64,000 nt of DNA from Kosakonia sp. H02 (GTDB lineage Bacteria; Pseudomonadota; Gammaproteobacteria; Enterobacterales; Enterobacteriaceae), in contig CP131915.1 in assembly GCA_030704225.1 (NCBI GenBank), positions 2,480,001-2,544,000 on the forward strand, in the 5' to 3' direction. Made by a program: the position numbers and the translations under genes. How positions within the stretch are numbered: the first letter of the stretch is position 1; each line of letters opens with the position of its first letter. The notes under the pieces are model-generated. The model was given only the letters and a program-made list of their open reading frames with translations, was not told the origin of the DNA and made no database searches. This document shows, piece by piece, positions 26,681-34,945 of this stretch.

Positions 26681-27678
26681 TGAGCCGCCAGGGGGTGATC
26701 GCCGCCGGGAATATGCTGGTGGATCATGTGCACCACATTGCGCAGTGGCCGGAGCGCGGCTGGCTGGCGGAGATCACGCAAAGCGAGCGTTCTACGGGCG
26801 GTGCGCCGCTTAATGTACTGCTAACGATAGCCAAAATGCATGTCGCGCTGCCGTTGCAGGCGGTCGGTCTGGTGGGGGAAGACAGCGACGGTGATTACAT
26901 TATGGCGATGCTGGATCAGTACCATGTGAATCGCCAGCATGTGCAGCGCACGCCCTCTGCGCCCACCTCGATGTCGCAGGTAATGACCGATCCTTCCGGC
27001 CAGCGCACTTTTTTCCATTCGCCTGGGGCGAACCGTTTGCTGGATTTAGCCGCCTTTGATCGGCTCGATAGCAGTATGAAGATTTTCCATCTTGGCTATC
27101 TTTTGCTGCTCGATAGCCTCGACATGCCGGATGAACAGTACGGTACGCGCAGCGCGCGGCTGTTAGCGCAAATGCGCGAGCAGGGTTTTGAAACCTCGCT
27201 CGATCTGGTATCACGCAAGGGCGACCCGCGCTATAAACCGCTGGTGCTGCCGTGCCTGAGGCATCTGGATTATCTGGTGATTAATGAATTAGAAGCGGGG
27301 GAATTCAGTGGCCTGGAGATGCGCACGGCGCAAGATAAACCGCATATCGAGAATATCAGCCGCGCGGCGGCGCAACTGCTGGCGGCGGGCGTTAAACGGC
27401 GTGTCGTGATCCACTGCCCGGAAGGGGCATGGGGCAACGAGCCGGACAGACCCGGCGCCTGGATCCCATCGCGCATGTTAAGCCCGGCGGAAATTGTCGG
27501 CAGCGTCGGCGCAGGCGATGCCTTCTGCGCCGGTTTTTTGTATGGCTGCCATGAAGCCTGGCCGCTGCAACAAAGCGTTCAACTGGCGCACGCCTGCGCC
27601 CGCGCCAGCCTGCTGTGCGCCAACGCCATCGACGGCGCGAAAACGCTGGAGGAGTTGCAACGGGAGATGGCGGCTTGA
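26680..27678 (+). CDS. PfkB/ribokinase-family sugar kinase
   Basis: This 332-residue kinase has the N-terminal glycine motif region (STGGAPLNVLLTIAKM) and the catalytic signature GSVGAGDAFCAGF near the C-terminus. It would phosphorylate the ketose made by the isomerase, giving the aldolase substrate. It is the last gene of the operon; a partial REP-like sequence follows the stop. Confidence 0.92.
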   Translation: MSRQGVIAAGNMLVDHVHHIAQWPERGWLAEITQSERSTGGAPLNVLLTIAKMHVALPLQAVGLVGEDSDGDYIMAMLDQYHVNRQHVQRTPSAPTSMSQVMTDPSGQRTFFHSPGANRLLDLAAFDRLDSSMKIFHLGYLLLLDSLDMPDEQYGTRSARLLAQMREQGFETSLDLVSRKGDPRYKPLVLPCLRHLDYLVINELEAGEFSGLEMRTAQDKPHIENISRAAAQLLAAGVKRRVVIHCPEGAWGNEPDRPGAWIPSRMLSPAEIVGSVGAGDAFCAGFLYGCHEAWPLQQSVQLAHACARASLLCANAIDGAKTLEELQREMAA

Positions 27679-27714
27679 TCGCCGGATGGTGCTACGCTGA
27701 TCCGCCCTACAAAT
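27679..27714. repeat. REP-like palindromic remnant
   Basis: CGCCGGATGGTGCTACGCTG followed by ATCCGCCCTACAA resembles an enterobacterial REP unit with a degraded right arm. It lies at the end of the sugar operon. Confidence 0.55.
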
Positions 27715-27747
27715 AAATCGCGACGATAAATTCTTTTTCCAGCGTAA

Positions 27748-28063
27748 ATCCTGAAGCGGGGGTGTTGAGTCCCCGCCGAAATCGGCGAACCGAAGCGTGA
27801 ATGGCAAGGTCTGGACGCCAGGGATGGCGGCCAGAGGCGAACCGAGACAGGAACGAGTCCCGGTACGGGGCGAGTAAGTCGAGTCGAGCCGACCGCAGTC
27901 AGGCACGCGAGAGGTGAGCGCAGTGCGAAGCACCGATTTCCCTGCGGGGCCGCGGGGATTGACAAGGGGGACGCGGTGTCCCCCTTGTCCCGTTCACCGT
28001 ATGTGAGGTTTCAGAAATCATCGAACGCCTGGTGAACGGAACAATACCTCAACCGTTACATAC
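27748..28063. repeat. Structured non-coding element with several hairpins
   Basis: This stretch of about 315 bp has no credible gene but contains a series of inverted repeats. They include GCGGGG/CCCCGC (27756-27776), CTGG.CGCC/GGCG.CCAG (27811-27834), a perfect 12-bp stem GACAAGGGGGAC/GTCCCCCTTGTC (27961-27989) and CGTTCACC/GGTGAACG (27991-28038). I recall similar sequences dispersed between genes in Enterobacter-type genomes, but cannot verify copy number here. It could be a mobile intergenic repeat or an RNA. Confidence 0.5.
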
Positions 28064-28087
28064 ACGCCGATCCTCTACAAATGAGTA

Positions 28088-30220
28088 TCAAAACTGATAT
28101 GCCATGCTGACAGAATAGCTGCGCGGTTGCCCGTAAACGGCGTAATCACTCAGCCATGAGTAATATTCCCGGTCAAACAAGTTATCTACATTGGCCTGCA
28201 CGACAACCTGCTTGTTGATCTGATAACGGGCAAACAGGCTCGCCAGCGGGTAGCTGCTCTGGTGAACACGTCGGGTTTCGCCATCCGGCCCGGTCGCATC
28301 CTGATAGGTGCGATTTTGCCAGTTCACCCCGCCGCCGACGGTCAAATCCGGCACCATAGGCAACTGATAACGGGTAAACAACTTCAACTGGGTTTGCGGC
28401 ATATTGCTGTTAAAGCGCCCGGTTGAATCCCTGGCAACGTAGCGCGTTGCGCCAAAGGTCATCTGCCAGCGGTCGGTTAACGCGCCGTTCAGTTCAAACT
28501 CCGCGCCTTTGCTGACCGCCCCTTTCGCCGCGTAATAGGCCTGCTCGCTGCCGCCGTTGACGTGATTGTTCCCATCTTCCTGACCGACGTTCTCCTGCTC
28601 AATGCGGAAAATAGCCACGCTCGCCGTCAGCCGTCCCCCCATCCAGTCGGATTTCAGGCCGGTTTCATAGTTCTTGCCGGTAACGGGCGAAAGATATTTC
28701 CCGCTACTGTCGCGGTAGGTCTGCGGCTGGAAAATGGAGGTGTAACTGGCGTAAGCCGACCAGGTATCGTCAATGTCATACACCAGGCCGCCATAAGGCG
28801 TGAGGTTGCTTTTGCGCATATTGCCGCTGCTGCCGTTAGTGCTCCACTGGCTGTAACGCGTGCCAATAATCAACGACAGCGGATCGGCAAGCGAAATGCG
28901 CGCCGCGCTGTAGGCTGATTTCTGGCGTACCACATCGTTGGCGTTCTGATACCACCCTTCCCACTCTGGCTCGGCAACGTTGCCATTCCAGTTGTTACTA
29001 AAACCACCCATTTGCGTACTATCCAGCGATCCATCCTGGCTGTAAGTCGCGTTATGCTGGCGGCTGTAACTCGCCCCGACCACCAGTTCATGCTGACGCC
29101 CGAAGAGTTCAAACGGCCCGCTGGCATAGCTATCGACAGAATCGAGTTTGCGCGTGCCTTTATCCTGGCTGCCAAAACCGCTCGTCCCTTCGCCGGTGGT
29201 TTTATCAGCAAAATCCATGATATAGAGCAGCTTATCGTGGAACGTCTGCTCGCCGTGTGTGCCGTTAACGCGCCAACTCCAGCCGTTGTCAAAATCATGC
29301 TTCACGTCGGCGAACACTTTACGTGAATCAATGTTGTAACGGCTCCAGTTGGCCGACACGTTAGTGCTGCGATCGTAATGGGTGCGCGTGCCGTCACTGT
29401 ACCAGGTGGGTAAACCGCCCCAGGTTGGGTTGCCGGTGTCGTTTTGCTGATAGTCATAGCCCAGCGACACGGTGGTGTTGTCCGTCACATCCGCATCAAT
29501 CACGCCGTAGACAAATTTTTTGCGCTTATGGTAGCGATCGAGCCAGCTATCCTGATCCTGATAACCGGCAATCACCCGCCCGCGCACCGAACCGCTCTCG
29601 TTGAGCGCGCCGGAAAGATCCGCCACATAGCGCTGTTTATTCCAACTGCCATAGCTCGCTGAAACCGAGCCGGTAAATTCGCGGCTGTCGGCATGTTTAC
29701 GCACCATATTGACTGACGCCGCCGGGTTACCGGCTCCGGTCATTAACCCGGTCGCTCCGCGCACGATCTCCACGCGGTCATAGATCGCCGTGTCTTCGCT
29801 GGCGTCGCCAAAGTTCCAGGTGTCGCTAACCGAAGTCGGAATGTCGTCGTAGGTGTAATTGTTGATGAAAAAGCCGCGCGCGAAGTACGCCGAGCGTTCG
29901 CTGTCGATGATTTCTGTCGCCACACCGGTGGCGTTATTCAGCACATCGCCCACCGATTCGAGGTTCTGATCTTTCATCCGCTGTTCGGTGATAACGCTAA
30001 AAGATTGCGGCACATCGCGCGGCGTAAGCTGCATTTTCGTGCCGGCACGGGTGGTTTTTACCGCGTAATCCTGCGCGGTGTCATTTTCTGCGCCTGTGCT
30101 ACTGCCATCGACGATTATCTCGTCCTGCGTGTTGCTTGCGGCCTGCGCTGGCGCGATAAGCGCGTGAACAGCCAGTGCCAGCAAAGAGAGTGTGAAGGTG
30201 TGCTTGCCATTAAAAGACAT
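28088..30220 (-). CDS. FhuE-like TonB-dependent siderophore receptor
   Basis: This 710-residue protein has a signal peptide (ends PAQA), a TonB plug domain (AGTKMQLTPRDVPQSFSVIT; DRVEIVRGATGLMTGAGNP) and a 22-strand-type barrel ending in aromatic Phe (SVSMAYQF). It is clearly similar to E. coli FhuE (coprogen/rhodotorulate receptor), with shared motifs NMVRKHA.SREF and SYTSIFQPQ. The divergence is large enough that it may be a paralog with another hydroxamate ligand. A Fur-like box lies about 50 bp upstream. Confidence 0.9.
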   Translation of the reverse strand: MSFNGKHTFTLSLLALAVHALIAPAQAASNTQDEIIVDGSSTGAENDTAQDYAVKTTRAGTKMQLTPRDVPQSFSVITEQRMKDQNLESVGDVLNNATGVATEIIDSERSAYFARGFFINNYTYDDIPTSVSDTWNFGDASEDTAIYDRVEIVRGATGLMTGAGNPAASVNMVRKHADSREFTGSVSASYGSWNKQRYVADLSGALNESGSVRGRVIAGYQDQDSWLDRYHKRKKFVYGVIDADVTDNTTVSLGYDYQQNDTGNPTWGGLPTWYSDGTRTHYDRSTNVSANWSRYNIDSRKVFADVKHDFDNGWSWRVNGTHGEQTFHDKLLYIMDFADKTTGEGTSGFGSQDKGTRKLDSVDSYASGPFELFGRQHELVVGASYSRQHNATYSQDGSLDSTQMGGFSNNWNGNVAEPEWEGWYQNANDVVRQKSAYSAARISLADPLSLIIGTRYSQWSTNGSSGNMRKSNLTPYGGLVYDIDDTWSAYASYTSIFQPQTYRDSSGKYLSPVTGKNYETGLKSDWMGGRLTASVAIFRIEQENVGQEDGNNHVNGGSEQAYYAAKGAVSKGAEFELNGALTDRWQMTFGATRYVARDSTGRFNSNMPQTQLKLFTRYQLPMVPDLTVGGGVNWQNRTYQDATGPDGETRRVHQSSYPLASLFARYQINKQVVVQANVDNLFDREYYSWLSDYAVYGQPRSYSVSMAYQF

Positions 30221-30270
30221 AAGTGTTCCCTGCGGGATAGTGTTATTCGATTCATTTTATAAATACGAAT

Positions 30271-30289
30271 GACAATAATAATCATTTAT
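30271..30289. promoter_or_regulatory. Fur-box-like operator of the siderophore receptor
   Basis: GACAATAATAATCATTTAT matches the 19-bp Fur consensus GATAATGATAATCATTATC at about 13 positions. It lies just upstream of the receptor start and within an AT-rich promoter region. Iron repression of the receptor is the expected effect. Confidence 0.65.
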
Positions 30290-30345
30290 ATGAATGATTA
30301 GCAGTAGCAAGAACACATAATCTGTGAAAAAAAGCAGGCGGGGTA

Positions 30346-31170
30346 TTACGCGGCTTGATCGCCCTGGGCAACATCCGCTGCAAAAACATAACCAAGGCCG
30401 CGCAGGGTTTTGATTAAGGCCGGTTGATGAGGGTTGATTTCGATTTTGCGCCGCAAGCGCATGATTAACACATCAATAGTGCGATCAAACACATCCACGC
30501 TTTCACTGTGGGTCAGCGCCAGAAGCTGTTCGCGGTTCAATACCCGCCGCGCATTTTGCACCAGCGCCAGTAACAGGCTGTACTCCCCTTGCGTCAGATC
30601 CACCACTTGCTGCTGCGGGTTAAGCAGTTCGCAGCGCGCCGGGTCAAGATGCCAGCCGTTAAAGGCAAAACCGGCGGTTTTCACCGCTGTCGTATCCGCA
30701 GCCAGTACGCCGGTGCGCCGTTCGCAGCGCGCCGGGTCAAGATGCCAGCCGTTAAAGGCAAAACCGGCGGTTTTCACCGCTGTCGTATCCGCAGCCAGTA
30801 CGCCGGTGCGCCGCAACACGGCGTTCACGCGCGCCACCAGCACGCGGGCGTTAAACGGTTTGCCGATGTAGTCATCTGCGCCCATTTCGAGGCCGACCAC
30901 CACATCCGCTTCACTGCCCATGCCGGTCAGCATCACCACCGGCAACTGCGGGCGCAGCTTTTGCAGTTGCTGAAGCACGCGTAAGCCATTGATGTCCGGC
31001 AACATCATATCCAGCAATACCAGCGCGATGTCCGGGTGCTGCGCACAGAGCGTTACCGCGTCCAGCCCGTTATGGCAGACGTAAACCGTAAAGACATGCT
31101 CGCTCAGCACATCTTCCAGTAAGGCGCAGACCGCCGTATCGTCATCCACCACCAGGATCGCAGGTTTCAT
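30346..31170 (-). CDS. OmpR-family response regulator with internal tandem duplication
   Basis: Residues 1-118 form a receiver domain with phospho-acceptor Asp54 and Lys104. A winged-helix DNA-binding domain (LTQGEYSLL... TLRGLGYVF) ends the protein. Residues 120-150 and 151-181 are identical 31-residue copies (RRTGVLAADTTAVKT...), spanning the linker and first strands of the DNA-binding domain. Without one copy the length would be 243, normal for the family. No kinase gene is adjacent; the orphan hybrid kinase at 18872-21436 is the nearest. Function may be altered. Confidence 0.88.
   Translation of the reverse strand: MKPAILVVDDDTAVCALLEDVLSEHVFTVYVCHNGLDAVTLCAQHPDIALVLLDMMLPDINGLRVLQQLQKLRPQLPVVMLTGMGSEADVVVGLEMGADDYIGKPFNARVLVARVNAVLRRTGVLAADTTAVKTAGFAFNGWHLDPARCERRTGVLAADTTAVKTAGFAFNGWHLDPARCELLNPQQQVVDLTQGEYSLLLALVQNARRVLNREQLLALTHSESVDVFDRTIDVLIMRLRRKIEINPHQPALIKTLRGLGYVFAADVAQGDQAA
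30627..30813. repeat. Exact 93-bp tandem duplication inside a response regulator gene
   Basis: Bases 30627-30720 repeat without mismatch at 30720-30813 (period 93, 31 codons). The frame is kept. Identity of both copies points to a recent event or an assembly artefact. Confidence 0.95.
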
Positions 31171-31293
31171 TATTATTGGCTCTCGTCAGGCTTCGTTTAC
31201 TCAGTCTGACTCATTCTGTTGGCTGCCATTTATAAATGCAGCGAATAAATGCCCGTTTTTTAACCGCGGTCACATCCCCCTCGCCTTTCGACA

Positions 31294-31307
31294 CGTCACT
31301 TTTGACG
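31294..31307. promoter_or_regulatory. Candidate FhlA upstream activator site
   Basis: The palindrome CGTCA-CTTT-TGACG lies about 72 bp upstream of the -24 element of the fdhF sigma-54 promoter, where FhlA-type enhancer sites occur in E. coli. The assignment is from memory of that arrangement. Confidence 0.45.
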
Positions 31308-31378
31308 ATGGCCTGCGCTTCGTCAGTATTTTGCGCAAAATTCCGCCGTAATATCGGGCAATTCCCCCTGAAACGCGA

Positions 31379-31394
31379 TGGCACAGAAGATGCA
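31379..31394 (+). promoter_or_regulatory. Sigma-54 promoter of fdhF
   Basis: TGGCAC and ATGCA are separated by five bases, matching -24/-12 elements (GG and GC dinucleotides 10 bp apart). E. coli fdhF is RpoN- and FhlA-dependent, induced by formate under fermentation. The start codon is about 50 bp downstream. Confidence 0.75.
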
Positions 31395-31442
31395 TAACCG
31401 GGGGCGACAGCGGAAACGCGATTTTTAACTGGAGCGAAAGTG

Positions 31443-33590
31443 ATGAAAAAAGTCGTCACGGTTTGCCCGTATTGCGCCTCGGGATGCAAGATTCACCTCG
31501 TGGTCGATAACGGCAAAATCGTTCGGGCGGAGGCAGCACAGGGCAAAACCAATCAGGGTACCCTGTGTCTGAAAGGCTACTACGGCTGGGATTTTATTAA
31601 CGATACCCAGATCCTGACGCCCCGTCTGAAAACCCCGATGATCCGCCGCCAGCGCGGCGGCAAACTGGAGTCGGTCTCCTGGGACGAGGCGCTCGATTAT
31701 GTCGCCAGCCGTCTGAGTGAGATCAAAGCGAAGTACGGCCCGGATGCGATCCAGACCACCGGCTCGTCGCGCGGGACTGGTAACGAAACCAACTACATCA
31801 TGCAAAAATTCGCGCGCGCCGTTATTGGTACCAATAACGTCGATTGCTGCGCACGTGTCTGACACGGCCCATCGGTTGCAGGTCTGCACCAGTCGGTCGG
31901 TAATGGCGCGATGAGTAATGCCATCAATGAAATCGATAACACGGATTTAGTGTTTATCTTTGGCTACAACCCGGCGGATTCTCACCCTATCGTCGCCAAT
32001 CATGTGATTCGCGCGAAACAAAACGGGGCGAAAATCATTGTCTGCGATCCGCGCAAAATTGAAACCGCGCGTATTGCCGATATGCATGTCGCACTGAAAA
32101 ACGGTTCAAACATTGCCCTGCTGAATGCCATGGGCCATGTGATTATTGAAGAAAACCTCTACGACCAGGCGTTTGTCGCTCAACGTACCGAAGGGTTTGA
32201 AGAGTATCGCAAGATTGTTGAAGGCTACACGCCGGAATCGGTCGAGGAAATCACCGGCGTTACCGCGCAGGAGATCCGCCAGGCCGCGCGTATGTATGCC
32301 GGGGCAAAAACCGCCGCCATTCTGTGGGGCATGGGCGTCACCCAGTTCTATCAGGGCGTGGAAACGGTGCGTTCCCTGACCAGCCTGGCGATGCTGACGG
32401 GCAACCTTGGCAAACCGCATGTTGGCGTTAACCCGGTGCGCGGGCAGAACAACGTGCAGGGTGCCTGCGATATGGGCGCCCTGCCGGATACCTACCCTGG
32501 TTATCAGTACGTGAAAGAGGATGCTCACCGCGAGAAATTCGCCAAAGCCTGGGGCGTGGACAGTTTGCCTGCCCATACCGGCTATCGCATCAGCGAACTG
32601 CCGCACCGCGTGGAGCACGGCGAAGTGCGCGCGGCGTACATTATGGGTGAAGATCCGCTGCAAACGGATGCCGAACTCTCGGCAGTGCGTAAAGCGTTCG
32701 AAGGGCTGGATCTGGTGGTCGTGCAGGACATTTTCATGACCAAAACCGCCGCCGCGGCGGATGTCATTCTGCCGTCTACCTCGTGGGGCGAGCATGAAGG
32801 CGTCTACACCGCAGCGGATCGCGGCTTCCAGCGCTTCTTTAAAGCGGTCGAGCCGAAGTGGGATCTGAAAACGGACTGGCAAATCATCAGTGAGATTGCT
32901 ACCCGCATGGGTTATCCGATGCATTACAACAACACGCAGGAAATCTGGGACGAATTGCGCCATCTGTGCCCGGACTTCTTCGGCGCCACCTACGAAAAAA
33001 TGGGTGAGCTGGGCTACATCCAGTGGCCGTGTCGTGATACATCAGATGCCGATCAGGGCACGTCGTACCTGTTTAAAGAGAAGTTCGACACCCCGAGCGG
33101 GAAAGCGCAGTTCTTCACCTGCGACTGGGTTGCGCCAATGGATAAACTCAATGAGGAGTATCCGATGGTGCTCTCCACCGTGCGTGAAGTGGGGCACTAC
33201 TCCTGTCGTTCAATGACCGGGAACTGTGCCGCCCTCGCCGCGCTGGCGGATGAACCCGGCTATGCACAAATCAACACCGCCGATGCCGCAAGGCTCGGTA
33301 TTGAAGATGACGCGCTGGTGTGGGTCAACTCGCGCAAAGGCAAAATCATCACCCGTGCGCAGGTCAGCGACAGGCCGAATAAAGGCGCGGTCTACATGAC
33401 CTACCAGTGGTGGATTGGTGCCTGTAACGAGCTGGTGACCGAGAACTTAAGCCCGATTACCAAAACGCCGGAGTATAAATATTGCGCCGTGCGCGTGGAG
33501 CCGATCGCCGATCAGCGCGCCGCCGAGCAGTATGTGATTGATGAATACAACAAGCTGAAAACCCGCCTGCGTGAAAGCGCAATGGGTTGA
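31443..33590 (+). CDS. fdhF: Formate dehydrogenase H, selenocysteine and molybdenum enzyme (FdhF)
   Basis: The 715-residue product matches E. coli FdhF almost throughout. An in-frame TGA at 31860-31862 encodes selenocysteine 140 in the context CARV-Sec-HGPS, followed at once by a SECIS-like hairpin. An N-terminal 4Fe-4S site is formed by Cys8, Cys11, Cys15 and Cys42. The enzyme oxidises formate as part of formate hydrogenlyase in the cytoplasm. Simple gene callers split it at the TGA into 31440-31862 and 31911-33590. The ATG at 31443 is chosen by alignment. Confidence 0.97.
31860..31906 (+). promoter_or_regulatory. UGA selenocysteine codon with bacterial SECIS element
   Basis: The TGA is followed by a stem-loop built around GGTTGCAGGTCTGCACC, which closely resembles the E. 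coli fdhF SECIS bound by SelB. This directs selenocysteine insertion in place of termination. Confidence 0.9.
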
Positions 33591-33613
33591 TGAGGGTTGC
33601 TTATCTGCCAGAC

Positions 33614-33644
33614 GGGGGCCATTCCACACTGCTTTGTGGCCCCC
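33614..33644 (+). terminator. Hairpin downstream of fdhF
   Basis: GGGGGCCA and TGGCCCCC form a perfect 8-bp stem 24 bp after the fdhF stop. No T-run follows, so it may act as an mRNA 3' end or a weak terminator. Confidence 0.5.
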
Positions 33645-33705
33645 ACAGAGGAAGAGGGCTTTAACATTCAGCGTTACTGAGAGTAGCGCTGAGTGCTTCA
33701 GCGCC

Positions 33706-34446
33706 TTAAAAATCTTCCAGTAGCTTTAACTGACTGAAAGTTAAAGGCCGGTAGAAAATATAGCCCTGGATCGCAATCCCACGATAGCGCTTTAGCTGTT
33801 CTAAATCGGTCTTTTTTTCCACACCCTCGCAGACGATATTGACGCCCAAAGGTTGCAGCATAGCCATCATCGACTGTAGGTGGCTCCAGCGGCCTGCATC
33901 GCTGCCGATATCTGCGATCATGCTGCGATCGATTTTGATGGTATCAAAGCGGAATACGTCGAGGCTGTCACGCGATAGGTTCCCGGCACCAAAATCATCC
34001 AGCGAGACGGTAAACCCGCATGATTTGGCGTATGCCAAACAGTGACGCCCGGCGACCAACTGCCGATGGGTCACGCGTTCGCTGATTTTGATATCAATAC
34101 GCTGTGTCTCGATACCCTGTTCAACGCATTTTTGGTAGAGCTTTTTGATATAACTGAGGTCGTTTAGCAGCAAGGGGGAAAGGTTAAAGGCGAAATTTAG
34201 CTGCGCTTTCTTTTTTAACAACTGGCAAATATAGTCAAATATATAGTCAGTCACTTCATAGATCGCTCCACTACCCTCAGCGATTTCGATGACCTCCTGA
34301 GTAGAGAGCTGCGATCCTTCTTCGTTATAAAATGTTGTGAGAGCTTCGTAACGGAAGATATTTTTTCTGGAAAGATGGATAACAGGCTGGAAATTTGCGA
34401 TTAATCGTAGCTTATTCCCAGAAATAGTTATTTCTTTGGTTATCAT
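33706..34446 (-). CDS. Stand-alone EAL-domain c-di-GMP phosphodiesterase
   Basis: This 246-residue cytoplasmic protein is a single EAL domain. Catalytic and metal motifs look intact: YEALT, FNLSP, KISER, SLDDFGAGN, IKID, CEGVE and QGYIF. It should hydrolyse c-di-GMP to pGpG. It diverges from a PilZ protein gene across a 499-bp AT-rich spacer; together they replace yjcO/nrf-type genes found between fdhF and acs in E. coli. Codon use looks more AT-rich than the flanking core genes. Confidence 0.85.
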   Translation of the reverse strand: MITKEITISGNKLRLIANFQPVIHLSRKNIFRYEALTTFYNEEGSQLSTQEVIEIAEGSGAIYEVTDYIFDYICQLLKKKAQLNFAFNLSPLLLNDLSYIKKLYQKCVEQGIETQRIDIKISERVTHRQLVAGRHCLAYAKSCGFTVSLDDFGAGNLSRDSLDVFRFDTIKIDRSMIADIGSDAGRWSHLQSMMAMLQPLGVNIVCEGVEKKTDLEQLKRYRGIAIQGYIFYRPLTFSQLKLLEDF

Positions 34447-34945
34447 TTTTTTAATTTATCCATCAATGGCAGAAAGGGATTTTTCAGCTATGGTAATGAT
34501 GTCTTGTGCATATTTTTTTGGACAATCTTACACACTCCATTTGAAAATCTGAAAATCGTTTTAAATGATCGATGAATGATTTTTGATAGTCCTAAGCTAT
34601 CGTCGTTATCTTAATGATCGTTTAAATCTATTTTACATATTGACCTTTCTCCTTCACTTAGTTAAAATTCGCCGAAAAATCGCTCTGCACAAATAAAGAC
34701 ATCAACATTAATTTGTTGTTTTTCATGCTTTTTTATGTTTTCTGGGAATACTTATTAGAAGCATAAATACGTGGCTCTTTGTCATTTACTTTGATGATAT
34801 GACGCCGAGTTTTGTTCAGTTTTTTTGATGGGACGATGACATGTATTTAACATGCGGGAATGATGAATTAAATATGACACCTCCATTTCAGGGAGGCGGT
34901 ATTTTTTTATCATAAATATAAAGTGACATTTGATTTAAAGGTGCA
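34447..34945. promoter_or_regulatory. AT-rich divergent spacer with attenuator-like hairpin
   Basis: This 499-bp spacer between the EAL and PilZ genes is strongly AT-rich compared with its surroundings. At 34880-34907, CCTCC and GGAGG form a short stem followed by seven T residues, ending about 40 bp before the PilZ gene. It looks like an intrinsic terminator in the leader. No gene is convincing. Confidence 0.5.
34880..34907 (+). terminator. Leader terminator/attenuator candidate before the PilZ gene
   Basis: A 5-bp GC-rich stem (CCTCC/GGAGG) around ATTTCAG is followed by CGGTATTTTTTT. The position, directly upstream of a gene on the same strand, suggests conditional termination or the end of an unseen leader transcript. 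The stem is short, so confidence is limited. Confidence 0.4.

Noticed and set aside
27478..27965. Two minus-strand ORFs over the structured element
   Set aside because: Their composition follows the inverted repeats and they overlap the end of the kinase gene; probably not translated.
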